From: Acidobacteriota bacterium
Lineage (GTDB): Bacteria > Acidobacteriota > Vicinamibacteria > Vicinamibacterales > UBA2999
Reading direction: 5' to 3'
Assembly: GCA_018000455.1 (NCBI GenBank)
Contig: JAGNJW010000012.1
Location: 62,001 to 126,000 of the forward strand
Length of the DNA stretch: 64,000 nucleotides
Both the position numbers and the translations under genes were made by a program. Positions 32,617 through 40,695 of this stretch are shown here, one piece after another. Below the pieces are notes generated by a model, which was given only the letters and a program-made list of their open reading frames with translations, did not search any database and was not told where the DNA came from. The first letter of the stretch is position 1. The number at the start of each line of letters is the position of its first letter.

Positions 32617-35117
32617 TTCGCGACCCTCGCCAGCGCCGTCGCGAGCTTCTCCGTGTCGTAGACGAGACCCTCGAGATCGCCCTCGAACGACTCGTGCGCG
32701 CCCTGGTTGCAGGCCTTGAACGCCTCCGGCGCGCGGTCTGCCAGCTTCTTCAGCCGCACGAGCACGTCGCCCTGACGCGTGGCGTCGCCAAAGAGCGCGA
32801 GCGCCATCAGCGGATACAGCTTCACGTGCTCGGCCAGTAGCGCGTCCAGCGCATCGTGCTCGCCGCCGGCCCGCAGATGGCGGCTGCGGATCGTGGTGAC
32901 GCAGGCGGCTTCGAGCGCCATCCGGCAGAAGCCGGGCACCACGCGCGCCTTCACGTCCGTCCGCAGGTCGTCGGTCTTGAGCACGGCCCTGGCATCCTCG
33001 AGATGGCCGCTCACGGGATCGCGCGCTTCCTGCACCTCCACCACCGAGTTGGCGCGACGCGTCACCCGCAGCATGCGCGCCGGCAGCCCCAGCCGCCGCA
33101 CGGCTTCCGGCAGGCGATCGTCGTGCGAGAACACGATTACCTGCCGCGTCTTCGCCGTCTCGTGCAGCACGCGCGCCAGGCCCTCGACGCGCGCGGGATC
33201 CATGGACTGCACCGGATCGTCCACGCAGATGAAGCGGAACGGACTATCCGCCAGCGTCGCCCGCGGCAGGAACAGGCTGAGCGCGAGCGAGTGCAGCTCA
33301 CCCTGACTCATCACCCCGAGCGCCTCGGCCGGCGCGCCGTCCACCGTGACCTTCAGCGTGACGCGCCGCTTGGTGGACGTGCCCTCCAGCTCCACGCCGC
33401 CGAGATCGACGTTGCTCTGCAGCCGCAGTTGCTGCCAGATGGCGATGGCGCGTTCGGCAATCGGCGTGAAGCGCTCGTCGCGGATGGCCTCCATCGCCGC
33501 CTTCCACCACGTCTCGGCGGCCTTCAGCTCGTCCACCTGCGTCTTCGCGGCCAGGGACCGCGTGGCCTGCGGCAGCCACGGCACCAGACGCTCGGCCAGC
33601 GGACGCCACAGGTCTTCGCGCCGAGCCACCTCCTCCGCGGCCTCGCCGACTACCCGTGTGGTCGTGTCAGCCATCTCCAGCACGTGCGCTTCGAGGTGAT
33701 CGGCCAGCGCCATCGGCACGTCGAGCGTGCGCGCCGCCAGCCACGTCGCCTCTGCCTGGCGCAGCGCCTGTAGTGACGCCAGCTCGCCAGCCGTGGCGGA
33801 GGGCAGCCCGCACTCGCGCACCAGCCCCCGCGCCTCGCGCACGGCGGCAGCCACCGCACTCTCGGCCTGCTGCACGGCAGACGCCTCGGCCTTGAGCGCC
33901 GCCACCTCCCGCGTGCTCTCGGCATGCCAGTTGGCCGTGAGCCCGTTCTCGGTGCCGCACACCGGACAGGCAGCCACGTCCGCCCGGGCCTTCGCCTTCC
34001 CGCCACCCTTGCCCGCGAGATGCGCGGCATGAAACGCCAGCGCCTGTTCCAGCAGACGCGCACGATCGAGGCTGCGCGCGGCATCGGTGCCGCGCAGCGA
34101 CTCGAATTGCGTCACCGCCGTGCGCAGCCGCGTCACGGACTGCTGCACGCCGTCCACATCCGGTGGCCGAAGCGCGGCCAGCCGCCGCAGCGTATCGAGC
34201 ACCTCGCGCGTGGTGTCGGCACCGCCATCGGCCAGTTCCTGCAGCGTCGGCAGATTCCACGCGCGGGCTTTCAGCAGCGCGGCAAGTTGCACCGCGCGCG
34301 GCTCGCGCCCCGTCGCGCCAACGGCCTCCGCCTCCAGCGCCAACGCCGTAGCGGTGCCCTTCGCGGACTTCCCCAGCTCGTCGAGCGCCTTGCGCGCCGC
34401 CGCCAGGCGGTCCTGCACCACGACGAACTCGTCCAGCCCCAGCACTGTGCTGAGCGCGTCGTAGAGCTTCGACGGCCCCTCATCCAGCATCGAGCCCAGC
34501 TCGTTGTAGGAGAGGAACGGACGGAAGGTGGTGAGCGCCTGCGTCCAGCCCAGGGACGAGAGCAGCGCCTCAGACTTGCCCTTCGCCTTCACCACCGCCG
34601 CGCCGGCAGACACCTCCGCGCCGGCCGGCCATGCGCGCCACACCGTGAGCGGCCCACGCCCCTCCACCAGCAGGTCGGCCGCGAGGGCCGTGGCCTCTGC
34701 CTGATGCAGGTTGCGCCAGCCCAGCCCCCACGCCTTCGAGCGCCCCTTCCAGCGCAGGTTCTCGCCCGTGAGCAGCAGCTCCAGGCCTTCGGCGAAGCTC
34801 GACTTGCCGGACCCGTTGCGCCCCACCACGAGCGTGAGGCCGGGACCCGCATGCAGCGGCAGCGTGCACGACGGCCCCACGCCGCGAAAGCCCTCCACCG
34901 TGATGGCGCCCACGAAGGCGCCGGGCGGTTCATCGGCAGGACCGGGCACCGACGGCGCAGGCGCCGAGGGCCGCGCCGGCGCGCTGGTGCCGGCCAGGTA
35001 GGTGGCCAGCGACGCGTCGCCTTCAAGCGCGGCGAGCACGAGCCACGACCAGGGGGAGGCGTCGGCGCCAGTGGCCGAGAGACGGCGGAGGATGTGGTCT
35101 GTGAGTGGGGAGGTCAC
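32613..35117 (-). CDS. SMC/Rad50-like ATPase with zinc hook and HEPN-like C-terminus
   Basis: An 834-aa ATPase. Walker A is GRNGSGKS with K105, and the head resembles RecF/Rad50 (ITVEGFRGVGPSCTLPLHAGPGLTLVVG). A helical arm follows with a hook-like CPVC (C384, C387). The ABC signature is MSQGELHSLALSLFLPRA (about 602-620) and Walker B is FICVDDPVQSMDP (D633, D634). The last 120 residues (CRMALEAAC ... NQGAHESFEGDLEGLVYDT) look like a HEPN-type helical domain. I favour the GTG at 35117 because TATCAT lies 12 nt upstream and the same arrangement is kept in the second copy; 35156 is the longest alternative. Such ATPase-plus-HEPN pairs are plausible abortive-infection modules, an inference. Confidence 0.8.
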   Translation of the reverse strand: MTSPLTDHILRRLSATGADASPWSWLVLAALEGDASLATYLAGTSAPARPSAPAPSVPGPADEPPGAFVGAITVEGFRGVGPSCTLPLHAGPGLTLVVGRNGSGKSSFAEGLELLLTGENLRWKGRSKAWGLGWRNLHQAEATALAADLLVEGRGPLTVWRAWPAGAEVSAGAAVVKAKGKSEALLSSLGWTQALTTFRPFLSYNELGSMLDEGPSKLYDALSTVLGLDEFVVVQDRLAAARKALDELGKSAKGTATALALEAEAVGATGREPRAVQLAALLKARAWNLPTLQELADGGADTTREVLDTLRRLAALRPPDVDGVQQSVTRLRTAVTQFESLRGTDAARSLDRARLLEQALAFHAAHLAGKGGGKAKARADVAACPVCGTENGLTANWHAESTREVAALKAEASAVQQAESAVAAAVREARGLVRECGLPSATAGELASLQALRQAEATWLAARTLDVPMALADHLEAHVLEMADTTTRVVGEAAEEVARREDLWRPLAERLVPWLPQATRSLAAKTQVDELKAAETWWKAAMEAIRDERFTPIAERAIAIWQQLRLQSNVDLGGVELEGTSTKRRVTLKVTVDGAPAEALGVMSQGELHSLALSLFLPRATLADSPFRFICVDDPVQSMDPARVEGLARVLHETAKTRQVIVFSHDDRLPEAVRRLGLPARMLRVTRRANSVVEVQEARDPVSGHLEDARAVLKTDDLRTDVKARVVPGFCRMALEAACVTTIRSRHLRAGGEHDALDALLAEHVKLYPLMALALFGDATRQGDVLVRLKKLADRAPEAFKACNQGAHESFEGDLEGLVYDTEKLATALARVAK

Positions 35118-35129
35118 GGGTGCGGCTGG

Positions 35130-35135
35130 ATGATA
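35130..35135 (-). promoter_or_regulatory. -10-like box for the ATPase/HEPN-like operon
   Basis: Minus-strand TATCAT, 12 nt before the GTG at 35117. The identical context is present in the duplicated 5' end at about 36.5 kb. Confidence 0.4.
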
Positions 35136-35178
35136 GGCCGCGGCGCAGGCCGGCACGCAAGCGCAGGTTGGCGAGCCG

Positions 35179-35496
35179 TCAGCCCGCCTTACGGCGCCCG
35201 GTCGTGCTGGCCTGCGTCATGAACGAGCGAAGCACCGCGTTGATGCGCGACTGGTATCTCGGCCCCTGGGCCTTGAACCAGTCGAGGACATCGGCGTCGA
35301 CTCGTAGAGAAATGGGCTGCTTCGCAACTGGCTCGACGATCTGCGCCAAGGCCCAGAAGTCGTCGGGCAGGCCACGCAGTTCCCGGGGCGACGTACGTTG
35401 AAGCGTTGCCTCGGAGACCCGCCGCAGCCGGGCCAGGCTGGCTCGACCTCGGCTAGGGCCGGCGTTGGATTGCTTGGTCGTACGCTTGACGCTCAC
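35179..35496 (-). CDS. brnA: BrnA-family antitoxin
   Basis: A 105-aa protein. The C-terminal half, ISLRVDADVLDWFKAQGPRYQSRINAVLRSFM, is the recognisable BrnA ribbon-helix-helix DNA-binding domain. The N-terminal basic and Trp-containing region (LPDDFWALAQIVEP) is where BrnA clamps the toxin. It follows brnT and overlaps it by 44 nt, the normal order for this pair. BrnA neutralises BrnT and represses the operon. Confidence 0.87.
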   Translation of the reverse strand: MSVKRTTKQSNAGPSRGRASLARLRRVSEATLQRTSPRELRGLPDDFWALAQIVEPVAKQPISLRVDADVLDWFKAQGPRYQSRINAVLRSFMTQASTTGRRKAG

Positions 35497-35746
35497 TGCG
35501 ACTACTCACTCTGGCCGAAACAATGCGACGGACCTGTCCACCGGCCTCGGCCCGGTCGGTGTACACCAGAGTCAGCGTGATGCCATCGGCCCGGCCGATC
35601 GCAATGACCCGACGCTCGCCGTAGTCGCGACGCGTGTCTTGGCGCTCCAGGGTCGGCCCGTCGAACACTTGCGTGGCGAACTCAAAGTCAAAGCCTCGCG
35701 CTCGGAGATTGCGGTCGCTTTTCCGGACGTCCCATCCGAAGCGCAC
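35453..35746 (-). CDS. brnT: BrnT-family ribonuclease toxin
   Basis: A 97-aa RelE-fold toxin with the family pattern GWDVRKSDRNLRARGFDFEFATQVFDGP, then GERRVIAIGRADG, TLVYTDR and the tail RRIVSARVSSRSERQAYD. BrnT is an mRNA-cutting RNase. The GTG at 35746 lies 6 nt after a strong TATACT box, so translation is probably leaderless. Confidence 0.9.
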   Translation of the reverse strand: MRFGWDVRKSDRNLRARGFDFEFATQVFDGPTLERQDTRRDYGERRVIAIGRADGITLTLVYTDRAEAGGQVRRIVSARVSSRSERQAYDQAIQRRP

Positions 35747-35752
35747 GCGGTG

Positions 35753-35781
35753 AGTATACGCCTGTATATACGAAGACGCAA
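35753..35781 (-). promoter_or_regulatory. Sigma70-type promoter with palindromic operator for brnTA
   Basis: On the minus strand TTGCGT (35781-35776), 17 nt of spacer and TATACT (35758-35753) make a good -35/-10 pair. The spacer holds the perfect palindrome GTATATAC (35764-35771), and GTATAC overlaps the -10. This is where a BrnA-BrnT repressor complex would be expected to bind. Confidence 0.7.
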
Positions 35782-35814
35782 CGTCGTGGTCGGGCGAACG
35801 TGCAAATGGAGCCG

Positions 35815-36022
35815 ACGCGCTCGGCCCGCTCGCGCGCGCCGGCGCCTACGGCTCATTTGCCACGTTCGCGCTCTTCGGCTCGGTGCTCCGCGACGACTTC
35901 AGACCTGACAGCTCGGGCGTGACGTAGACCTCGTCACCCGCCGTGGGGTCGAGCGCGGTATCAACGAGTGGCGACGGAAAGCGATTCTCGAATCGCTCAT
36001 GCCGATCGATCTCGCGTCCTGA
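35815..36022 (+). pseudogene. Broken MNT-type nucleotidyltransferase
   Basis: One frame reads GSFATFALFGSVLRDDFRPDSS before a stop. This matches the GS-x10-DxD active-site region of small nucleotidyltransferases, but the DxD is lost. A second frame (ending at the TGA at 36022) reads GVERGINEWRRKAILESLMP, which matches the family's C-terminus. The middle is deleted, so the gene is dead. It lies between brnTA and the duplicated ATPase fragment; no intact gene lies between 35747 and 36603. Confidence 0.65.
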
Positions 36023-36107
36023 GCCCGTAGGCCCACCTGCCAGTCTGACCCTAGCCCACCGACGACGGGTAGTCGTCGACGCCCTCGGTCGTCCATTCCA
36101 CCAGCGT

Positions 36108-36519
36108 GTGATGCGGGTTGCGCCAGCCCCCACGCCTTCGAGCGCCCCTTCCAGCGCAGGTTCTCGCCCGTGAGCAGCAGTTCCAGGCCTTCGGCAAAGC
36201 TCGACTTGCCGGAGCCGTTGCGCCCCACCACGAGCGTGAGGCCGGGACCCGCGTGCAGCGGCAGCGTAGTCGACGGCCCCACGCCGCGAAAGCTCTCCAC
36301 CGTGATGGCGCCCACGAAGGCGCCGGGTGGTTCCACGGCGGCACCGGGAACGGGCGATGCGGATGCCGTCGGCCGCGCCGGCGCGCTGGTGCCGGCCAGG
36401 TAGGTAGCCAGCGACGCGTCGCCTTCGAGCGCGGCGAGCACGAGCCACGACCAGGGGGAGGCGTCCGCGCCGGTGGTGGTGAGACGGCTAAGGATGTGGT
36501 CTGTGAGTGGGGAAGTCAC
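36108..36519 (-). pseudogene. Truncated second copy of the zinc-hook ATPase 5' end
   Basis: From the GTG at 36519 the frame repeats the first ~130 codons of the intact ATPase almost word for word, including Walker A GRNGSGKS and KGRSKAWGL. A 5-nt deletion (GCCAGCCCCC against GCCAGCCCAGCCCCC) then breaks the frame, and similarity ends near 36108. The duplicated DNA extends upstream to about 36545, including the TATCAT box. The remaining open frame to 35899 is unrelated. The intact copy lies 1.4 kb away in the same orientation, with brnTA and the broken nucleotidyltransferase in between. Confidence 0.85.
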
Positions 36520-36598
36520 GGGTGCGGCTGGATGATAGGCCGCACGGTGGGCCGACACGCAAGTGGGGCGCTGACGCCCGCGGCCGGCTCCGGGTCCG

Positions 36599-36604
36599 CT
36601 AGAA
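36599..36604 (+). promoter_or_regulatory. -10-like box for the MNT/HEPN pair
   Basis: TAGAAT followed by 8 nt and the ATG at 36613. Nearly the same string precedes the amidohydrolase start at 24.5 kb. Confidence 0.5.
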
Positions 36605-36612
36605 TGGCAGGC

Positions 36613-36930
36613 ATGACGCCGCGCATCGACCGCCTGCTCCCGGCAGAAGCGACGGCCGCCTTCTGCGCACGCTGGGGCGTGTCGGAGCTTTACGTCTTCG
36701 GCTCAGCGTCTCGTGGCGAGCTTCGCGACGACAGCGATCTCGATGTTGCCGTGCGGTTTCGACCAGACACGCGCTACAGCCTGTTCGAGTTGGTCGACAT
36801 GAAGGACGAGTTGGCAGCGATTGCCGGCCGCGCCGTCGATCTCTTCACGGTTCGCGGAATCGAGCACATGCCGAATCGCCAACGGCGCCAGTCGATTCTG
36901 GAATCGCTCGAGCTGGTGCATGCCGCGTGA
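36613..36930 (+). CDS. MNT-domain nucleotidyltransferase antitoxin (MntA-like)
   Basis: A 105-aa protein with the polymerase-beta-type active site GSASRGELRDDSDLDVAV, including the two Asp of DxD and the further acidic residue in RAVDLFTV. In MntA/HepT systems this enzyme adds AMP to a tyrosine of the HEPN toxin and silences it. I start at 36613 because of the -10 box; the ATG at 36604 would add three residues but lies in that box. It overlaps the next gene by 11 nt. Confidence 0.88.
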   Translation: MTPRIDRLLPAEATAAFCARWGVSELYVFGSASRGELRDDSDLDVAVRFRPDTRYSLFELVDMKDELAAIAGRAVDLFTVRGIEHMPNRQRRQSILESLELVHAA

Positions 36931-37255
36931 CGAAGTGCTCCTGGCCGACATGCTCCGCTACGCACGGCAGGCCTCGCGCGCTGCGGCAGGGCTGAGCGGG
37001 GCAGATCTCGACGCCGATCCAGACCGCCAGTCAATGGTGTTGTGGCCGCTCATCGCGCTCGGCGAAGCGGCGGCACACGTGTCGGATGCCTACCGATCGG
37101 CGCATCCAGAGATTCCGTGGCGGCGCATAGTCGGCCTGAGGAACGTGCTGATCCACGACTACTCCGGCGTGGACATGGTGGCGGTCGTCGAAGTGGCTCA
37201 GACGCACGTGCCCGACCTGATTCGGCGACTCGAGTCGCTGGATCGCCAGCAATAG
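36920..37255 (+). CDS. HEPN (DUF86) ribonuclease toxin, HepT-like
   Basis: A 111-aa helical protein with the DUF86 layout. It carries the active-site motif R-N-V-L-I-H-D-Y (RX4H followed by the tyrosine that MntA modifies) in WRRIVGLRNVLIHDYSGVD, and ALGEAAAHVSDAYRSAHPEIPW before it. It acts as an RNase when not modified. Encoded right after the nucleotidyltransferase with an 11-nt overlap, it forms a standard toxin-antitoxin pair at the edge of the defence locus. Confidence 0.9.
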   Translation: MPRDEVLLADMLRYARQASRAAAGLSGADLDADPDRQSMVLWPLIALGEAAAHVSDAYRSAHPEIPWRRIVGLRNVLIHDYSGVDMVAVVEVAQTHVPDLIRRLESLDRQQ

Positions 37256-37386
37256 ACCGCCGCGTCGTTGCTTCCGGCGCCGCAGACCGGCAGCGAAACT
37301 CCGGCGTAGGACCTCACCTGTCACGCTCGATTGCTACGCTGACCTCCAGTTGCAGGGGGCGGATCGCCCCGGCCCGGAGGTCATCG

Positions 37387-37593
37387 ATGTCGAGCCAGGA
37401 ATACCGCCGTCGCGTGAAGCGAATCAGAACCCAGTGCGCCGAGTGCGAACAGCGCAAGGCCCGGTTCCGCTACCGGGGGCGGGTCCGCGCCGATCGCGAT
37501 CACCAGCTCTGCTTTGAGTGCTATCGGCGCGAGCTCAACCGCACGCGTGCCCGCGGTTTCACGGCGCGGGAATCATTCGCGCCATCGAGGTGA
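37387..37593 (+). CDS. Small zinc-ribbon-like protein
   Basis: A 68-aa basic protein with two CxxC pairs (CAEC and CFEC) about 25 residues apart, as in zinc ribbons. GGAGGT lies just before the ATG. The upstream 131 bp contain a small GGGGCG/CGCCCC hairpin (37356-37370) but no clear promoter. It may bind nucleic acid, but I do not recognise a family. Confidence 0.6.
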   Translation: MSSQEYRRRVKRIRTQCAECEQRKARFRYRGRVRADRDHQLCFECYRRELNRTRARGFTARESFAPSR

Positions 37594-37656
37594 ACAACCC
37601 CCAGCCCGCCGTGCTACCGTCCACTCGCCCACGATCATTCGCCCCCTCGGAGTGAC

Positions 37657-40600
37657 ATGGACCCGTACGTCGATCAGTTGCGCCAGCTCTGCGTCGCACA
37701 TCCCACTCGCTCGAAGTGGGTCTTCGTCCCCACGCACGCACTCGGCCGCACCCTTGGCGATCGCCTCGTGCTCGAGGGCACCCCGTGGGCGAACCTGCGC
37801 TTCGTCACCCCGCTCGACATCGCGCTGCGGATGGGCGCGCCGTTCCTGGTCGAGCGCGGCATCGATCCGTCGGAGGAGGAGCTTGGCCCGGCGCTCATGA
37901 TGCGCCTCCTGCTCGACCTGCCCGCCGAGGGCGGCTACTTCCGGCCGCTGGCCGAACATCCCACGCTGGCGCAGGCGCTGTGGACGACCGTGCGCGAGCT
38001 GCGCATGGCCGGCGTGGGGCCCGACCAGCTCGCGCCCGCCGCCTTCCAGTCGCCCCAAAAACACGCCGAGGTGGTGGCGCTGCTCACGGCCTACGAGCGC
38101 TTCCTGGATGACCGTCAGCGTGCCGACATGGCCACGGTGTATCAGGAGGCGGTGCGGCATCCCGACTGGTGCCCCGTCCAGCCAGAGGACTGCTGGACGG
38201 AGCTGCCCGACGCCCACTGGAACCCGCTGCAGCGGGCGCTGCTCGACGGTTTGCCGGGTGAGCGGATGGAACCCCGCACCTGGGCCCTGCCAGGTGTCAC
38301 CGTGCCGCGGCGCCTGACGTCTACCCGCACCACCCGCGTTGCTCCTGACCCACGCACGAACCCCACGGCGTTTCTGATGACGCCCTCCTCCGCGGCCGCG
38401 GGGCCAGCCATCCACCTCTTCCACTCCGGCGGACGCGAGGCCGAGATCGAGGAGGTGTTTCGCCGCATCCTCGCCACCGGCGCGTCGCTCGACCAGGTGG
38501 AGATCACCTGCGCCTCCAGCACGCACCTGGCCCTCGTGTGGGAAAAGGCGCTGCGCCACGCCTGGCCGGTCACCCTCGGCGCCGGCCTGCCGGCCACCTT
38601 CACGCGGCCCGGCCGGGCCCTACTCGGCTTCTGCGACTGGATCGAAACGGACTTCGCGGCCGGCCATCTGCGGCGGCTCCTGCAATCGGGCGATGTCCGC
38701 GTGGGCAAGGCCGACAACTTCACGGCCGGGCAGGCCGCGCGGGTGCTCGCGCGCGCGGAGGCCGGCTGGGGACGTGCCACCTACGAGCTGGCGCTCGCAC
38801 GCCTCCACCGCGCCTACGCCACACGTGCCGGCGACCCCGATGAATCCGACGCTGACCGCAAAGACGCGCAGGACAAGGCCGACCGCACCGCGCAGGTGCA
38901 GGCCTGGGTCGCGGCGCTGGTGCAGGCCGTGCCGGCCCCGGATGCGGCTGGCCTCGTGCCGCTGCAGGCGGTCGTCTCCGGCGTGCTGGATTTCCTCGAG
39001 CGCCACACCTCGCGGGCGAGCGCGCTCGACGAACGCGCTGCCGCCGCGCTGCACGACTACGTGGGCGAGCTCCACGCCCTGGGCGGCTTCGCCTGCGGCC
39101 TTCCGCGGGCGCTGCGCTTCATCCGCGAACGCGTGGAGTCGCTCACGGTGGCGCCCGAGCGCCCGCGGCCGGGGCATCTCTTCGCCTCCACCCTCGCGCA
39201 CGCCGGCTACGCCGGACGTGGGCACCTGTTCGTGGTGGGCCTCGAAGAGGGCCGCGTGTTCTCGTCGTCCACCGAAGACGCCGTGCTGCTCGACGCCGAG
39301 CGCGCGGCCATCTCGCCCGACCTGCGCCTCTCAGCGGACCGTGTGGACGAAGCCGTCTACGGCGTGCTGAGCCGCCTGGCCGCCAGTGGTGGCGCCGTCA
39401 CCTTCAGCTACTCGTGCTGCGACACGCGCGAATACCGCGACACCTACGCCTCGTGGCTGATGCTGCAGGCCTATCGCCTGCAGCAGCGCGATGCCGCCCC
39501 CTCGTACCAGCAGATGAAGGCAGCCCTCGGCGAGCCGGTGTCGGCCGTGCCGTCCACCCGCGAGGCAGCCGTGTCGGCCGCCGGCTGGTGGCTGCGCGGC
39601 GTCGTAGGCACGGGCGATGCCGGGGCGGCCACCTTGGCGCCGACGTTCCCTGCCACCGATCGCGGGCGTCGTGCCGACGCCGAGCGCGCCGAGGAGCACT
39701 TCACCGAGTTCGACGGCCACGTGCCCGCCGCCGGACCCGTGCTCGACCCGTGCGCGGCCAACAACATCTACTCCGTGACCGAGCTGGAGAGAGCCGCCGA
39801 ATGCCCGTTCCGCTTCTTCCTCAAGCGCGGACTCGGCCTGCGCCCGTCCGGTGACCGCGAGCGCGACAAAGACGTGTGGCTGGATCCCCTCACCCGCGGA
39901 TCGGAGCTGCACGACCTCTATGCCGCGCTGCTGAGACGCGTGCGCGACGAGGGGCGGCGTGTCGAGGCCGGTGATGCCGGGTGGATGCGCGATCTCGCCA
40001 GCGCGCGCCTGCAGGAGATCCACCGCGAGATGCCGGCCGCCACCCAGGAGGTGCTCGAACGCGAAACGCGCGAGTTCCTGGCCGACGTGGAGCTGTTCGT
40101 GGAGGCCGAGGCGCGGGACACGAGCGCCACGGCCGTGGGCCTCGAGGTGTCGTTCGGACGTCCGCTCGATGGCGACCGCGAGCCGCTGGCCCGCGAGGCC
40201 CCGGTGGAGCTCAGCCTGGGCGGCGGGCTCACGCTGCGCATCGCCGGCCGCATCGACCGCCTCAACCAGACCGGCCCCGCCACCTTCGAGGTGGTGGACT
40301 ACAAGACCGGCGGCTTCTACCGGCCCCGGTGGAAGGGCGCCTTCGCCGGCGGCACCCGCCTGCAGCACGCCCTCTACGGCCTGGCGGCGGCAGAGCTGCT
40401 CAAGGCTCACACGAAGAAGCCCAGGGTGGAACGCGGCGTCTACTACTTCTCGAGCCACAGGGGCCACCAGGAACGGGTGCCGATTCCGGCGGCCACCACG
40501 GCCACGCTCGCCACGGTGCTGGGCGACCTGCGCGAGGTGATCACGTCCGGCCAGTTCATCCGCGCGGGCGATGCCGGCACCTGCCGCTTCTGCGACTACG

Positions 40601-40695
40601 CCGCCGCCTGCGGCGAGCACACCAACGCCCAGGCCGAGGCCAAGCGCGGCGACCCGCGCGTGCAGGCCGTCGTGAGGCTGGCCGCCCATGAGTAA
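37657..40695 (+). CDS. AddB-like PD-(D/E)XK nuclease with iron-sulfur cysteines
   Basis: A 1012-aa protein similar to the AddB subunit of bacterial helicase-nucleases. The N-terminal half resembles a UvrD-type fold but has no Walker A lysine loop (WVFVPTHALGRTLGDRL), so it should not hydrolyse ATP. The C-terminal nuclease domain has D867 (AGRIDRL) and D881-Y-K883 (VVDYKTGG). Four cysteines, C716 (ECPF), C976, C979 and C985 (CRFCDYAAAC), are placed like the AddB iron-sulfur staple. GGAG lies just upstream of the ATG. The stop overlaps the next gene by 8 nt, so the two subunits are co-translated. It could be the cell's own AddAB, but its place in a defence operon suggests a dedicated copy. Confidence 0.85.
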   Translation: MDPYVDQLRQLCVAHPTRSKWVFVPTHALGRTLGDRLVLEGTPWANLRFVTPLDIALRMGAPFLVERGIDPSEEELGPALMMRLLLDLPAEGGYFRPLAEHPTLAQALWTTVRELRMAGVGPDQLAPAAFQSPQKHAEVVALLTAYERFLDDRQRADMATVYQEAVRHPDWCPVQPEDCWTELPDAHWNPLQRALLDGLPGERMEPRTWALPGVTVPRRLTSTRTTRVAPDPRTNPTAFLMTPSSAAAGPAIHLFHSGGREAEIEEVFRRILATGASLDQVEITCASSTHLALVWEKALRHAWPVTLGAGLPATFTRPGRALLGFCDWIETDFAAGHLRRLLQSGDVRVGKADNFTAGQAARVLARAEAGWGRATYELALARLHRAYATRAGDPDESDADRKDAQDKADRTAQVQAWVAALVQAVPAPDAAGLVPLQAVVSGVLDFLERHTSRASALDERAAAALHDYVGELHALGGFACGLPRALRFIRERVESLTVAPERPRPGHLFASTLAHAGYAGRGHLFVVGLEEGRVFSSSTEDAVLLDAERAAISPDLRLSADRVDEAVYGVLSRLAASGGAVTFSYSCCDTREYRDTYASWLMLQAYRLQQRDAAPSYQQMKAALGEPVSAVPSTREAAVSAAGWWLRGVVGTGDAGAATLAPTFPATDRGRRADAERAEEHFTEFDGHVPAAGPVLDPCAANNIYSVTELERAAECPFRFFLKRGLGLRPSGDRERDKDVWLDPLTRGSELHDLYAALLRRVRDEGRRVEAGDAGWMRDLASARLQEIHREMPAATQEVLERETREFLADVELFVEAEARDTSATAVGLEVSFGRPLDGDREPLAREAPVELSLGGGLTLRIAGRIDRLNQTGPATFEVVDYKTGGFYRPRWKGAFAGGTRLQHALYGLAAAELLKAHTKKPRVERGVYYFSSHRGHQERVPIPAATTATLATVLGDLREVITSGQFIRAGDAGTCRFCDYAAACGEHTNAQAEAKRGDPRVQAVVRLAAHE

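Noticed and set aside
36703..36951. A minus-strand 82-aa frame
   Set aside because: It lies entirely antisense to the MNT and HEPN genes, which have intact catalytic motifs.
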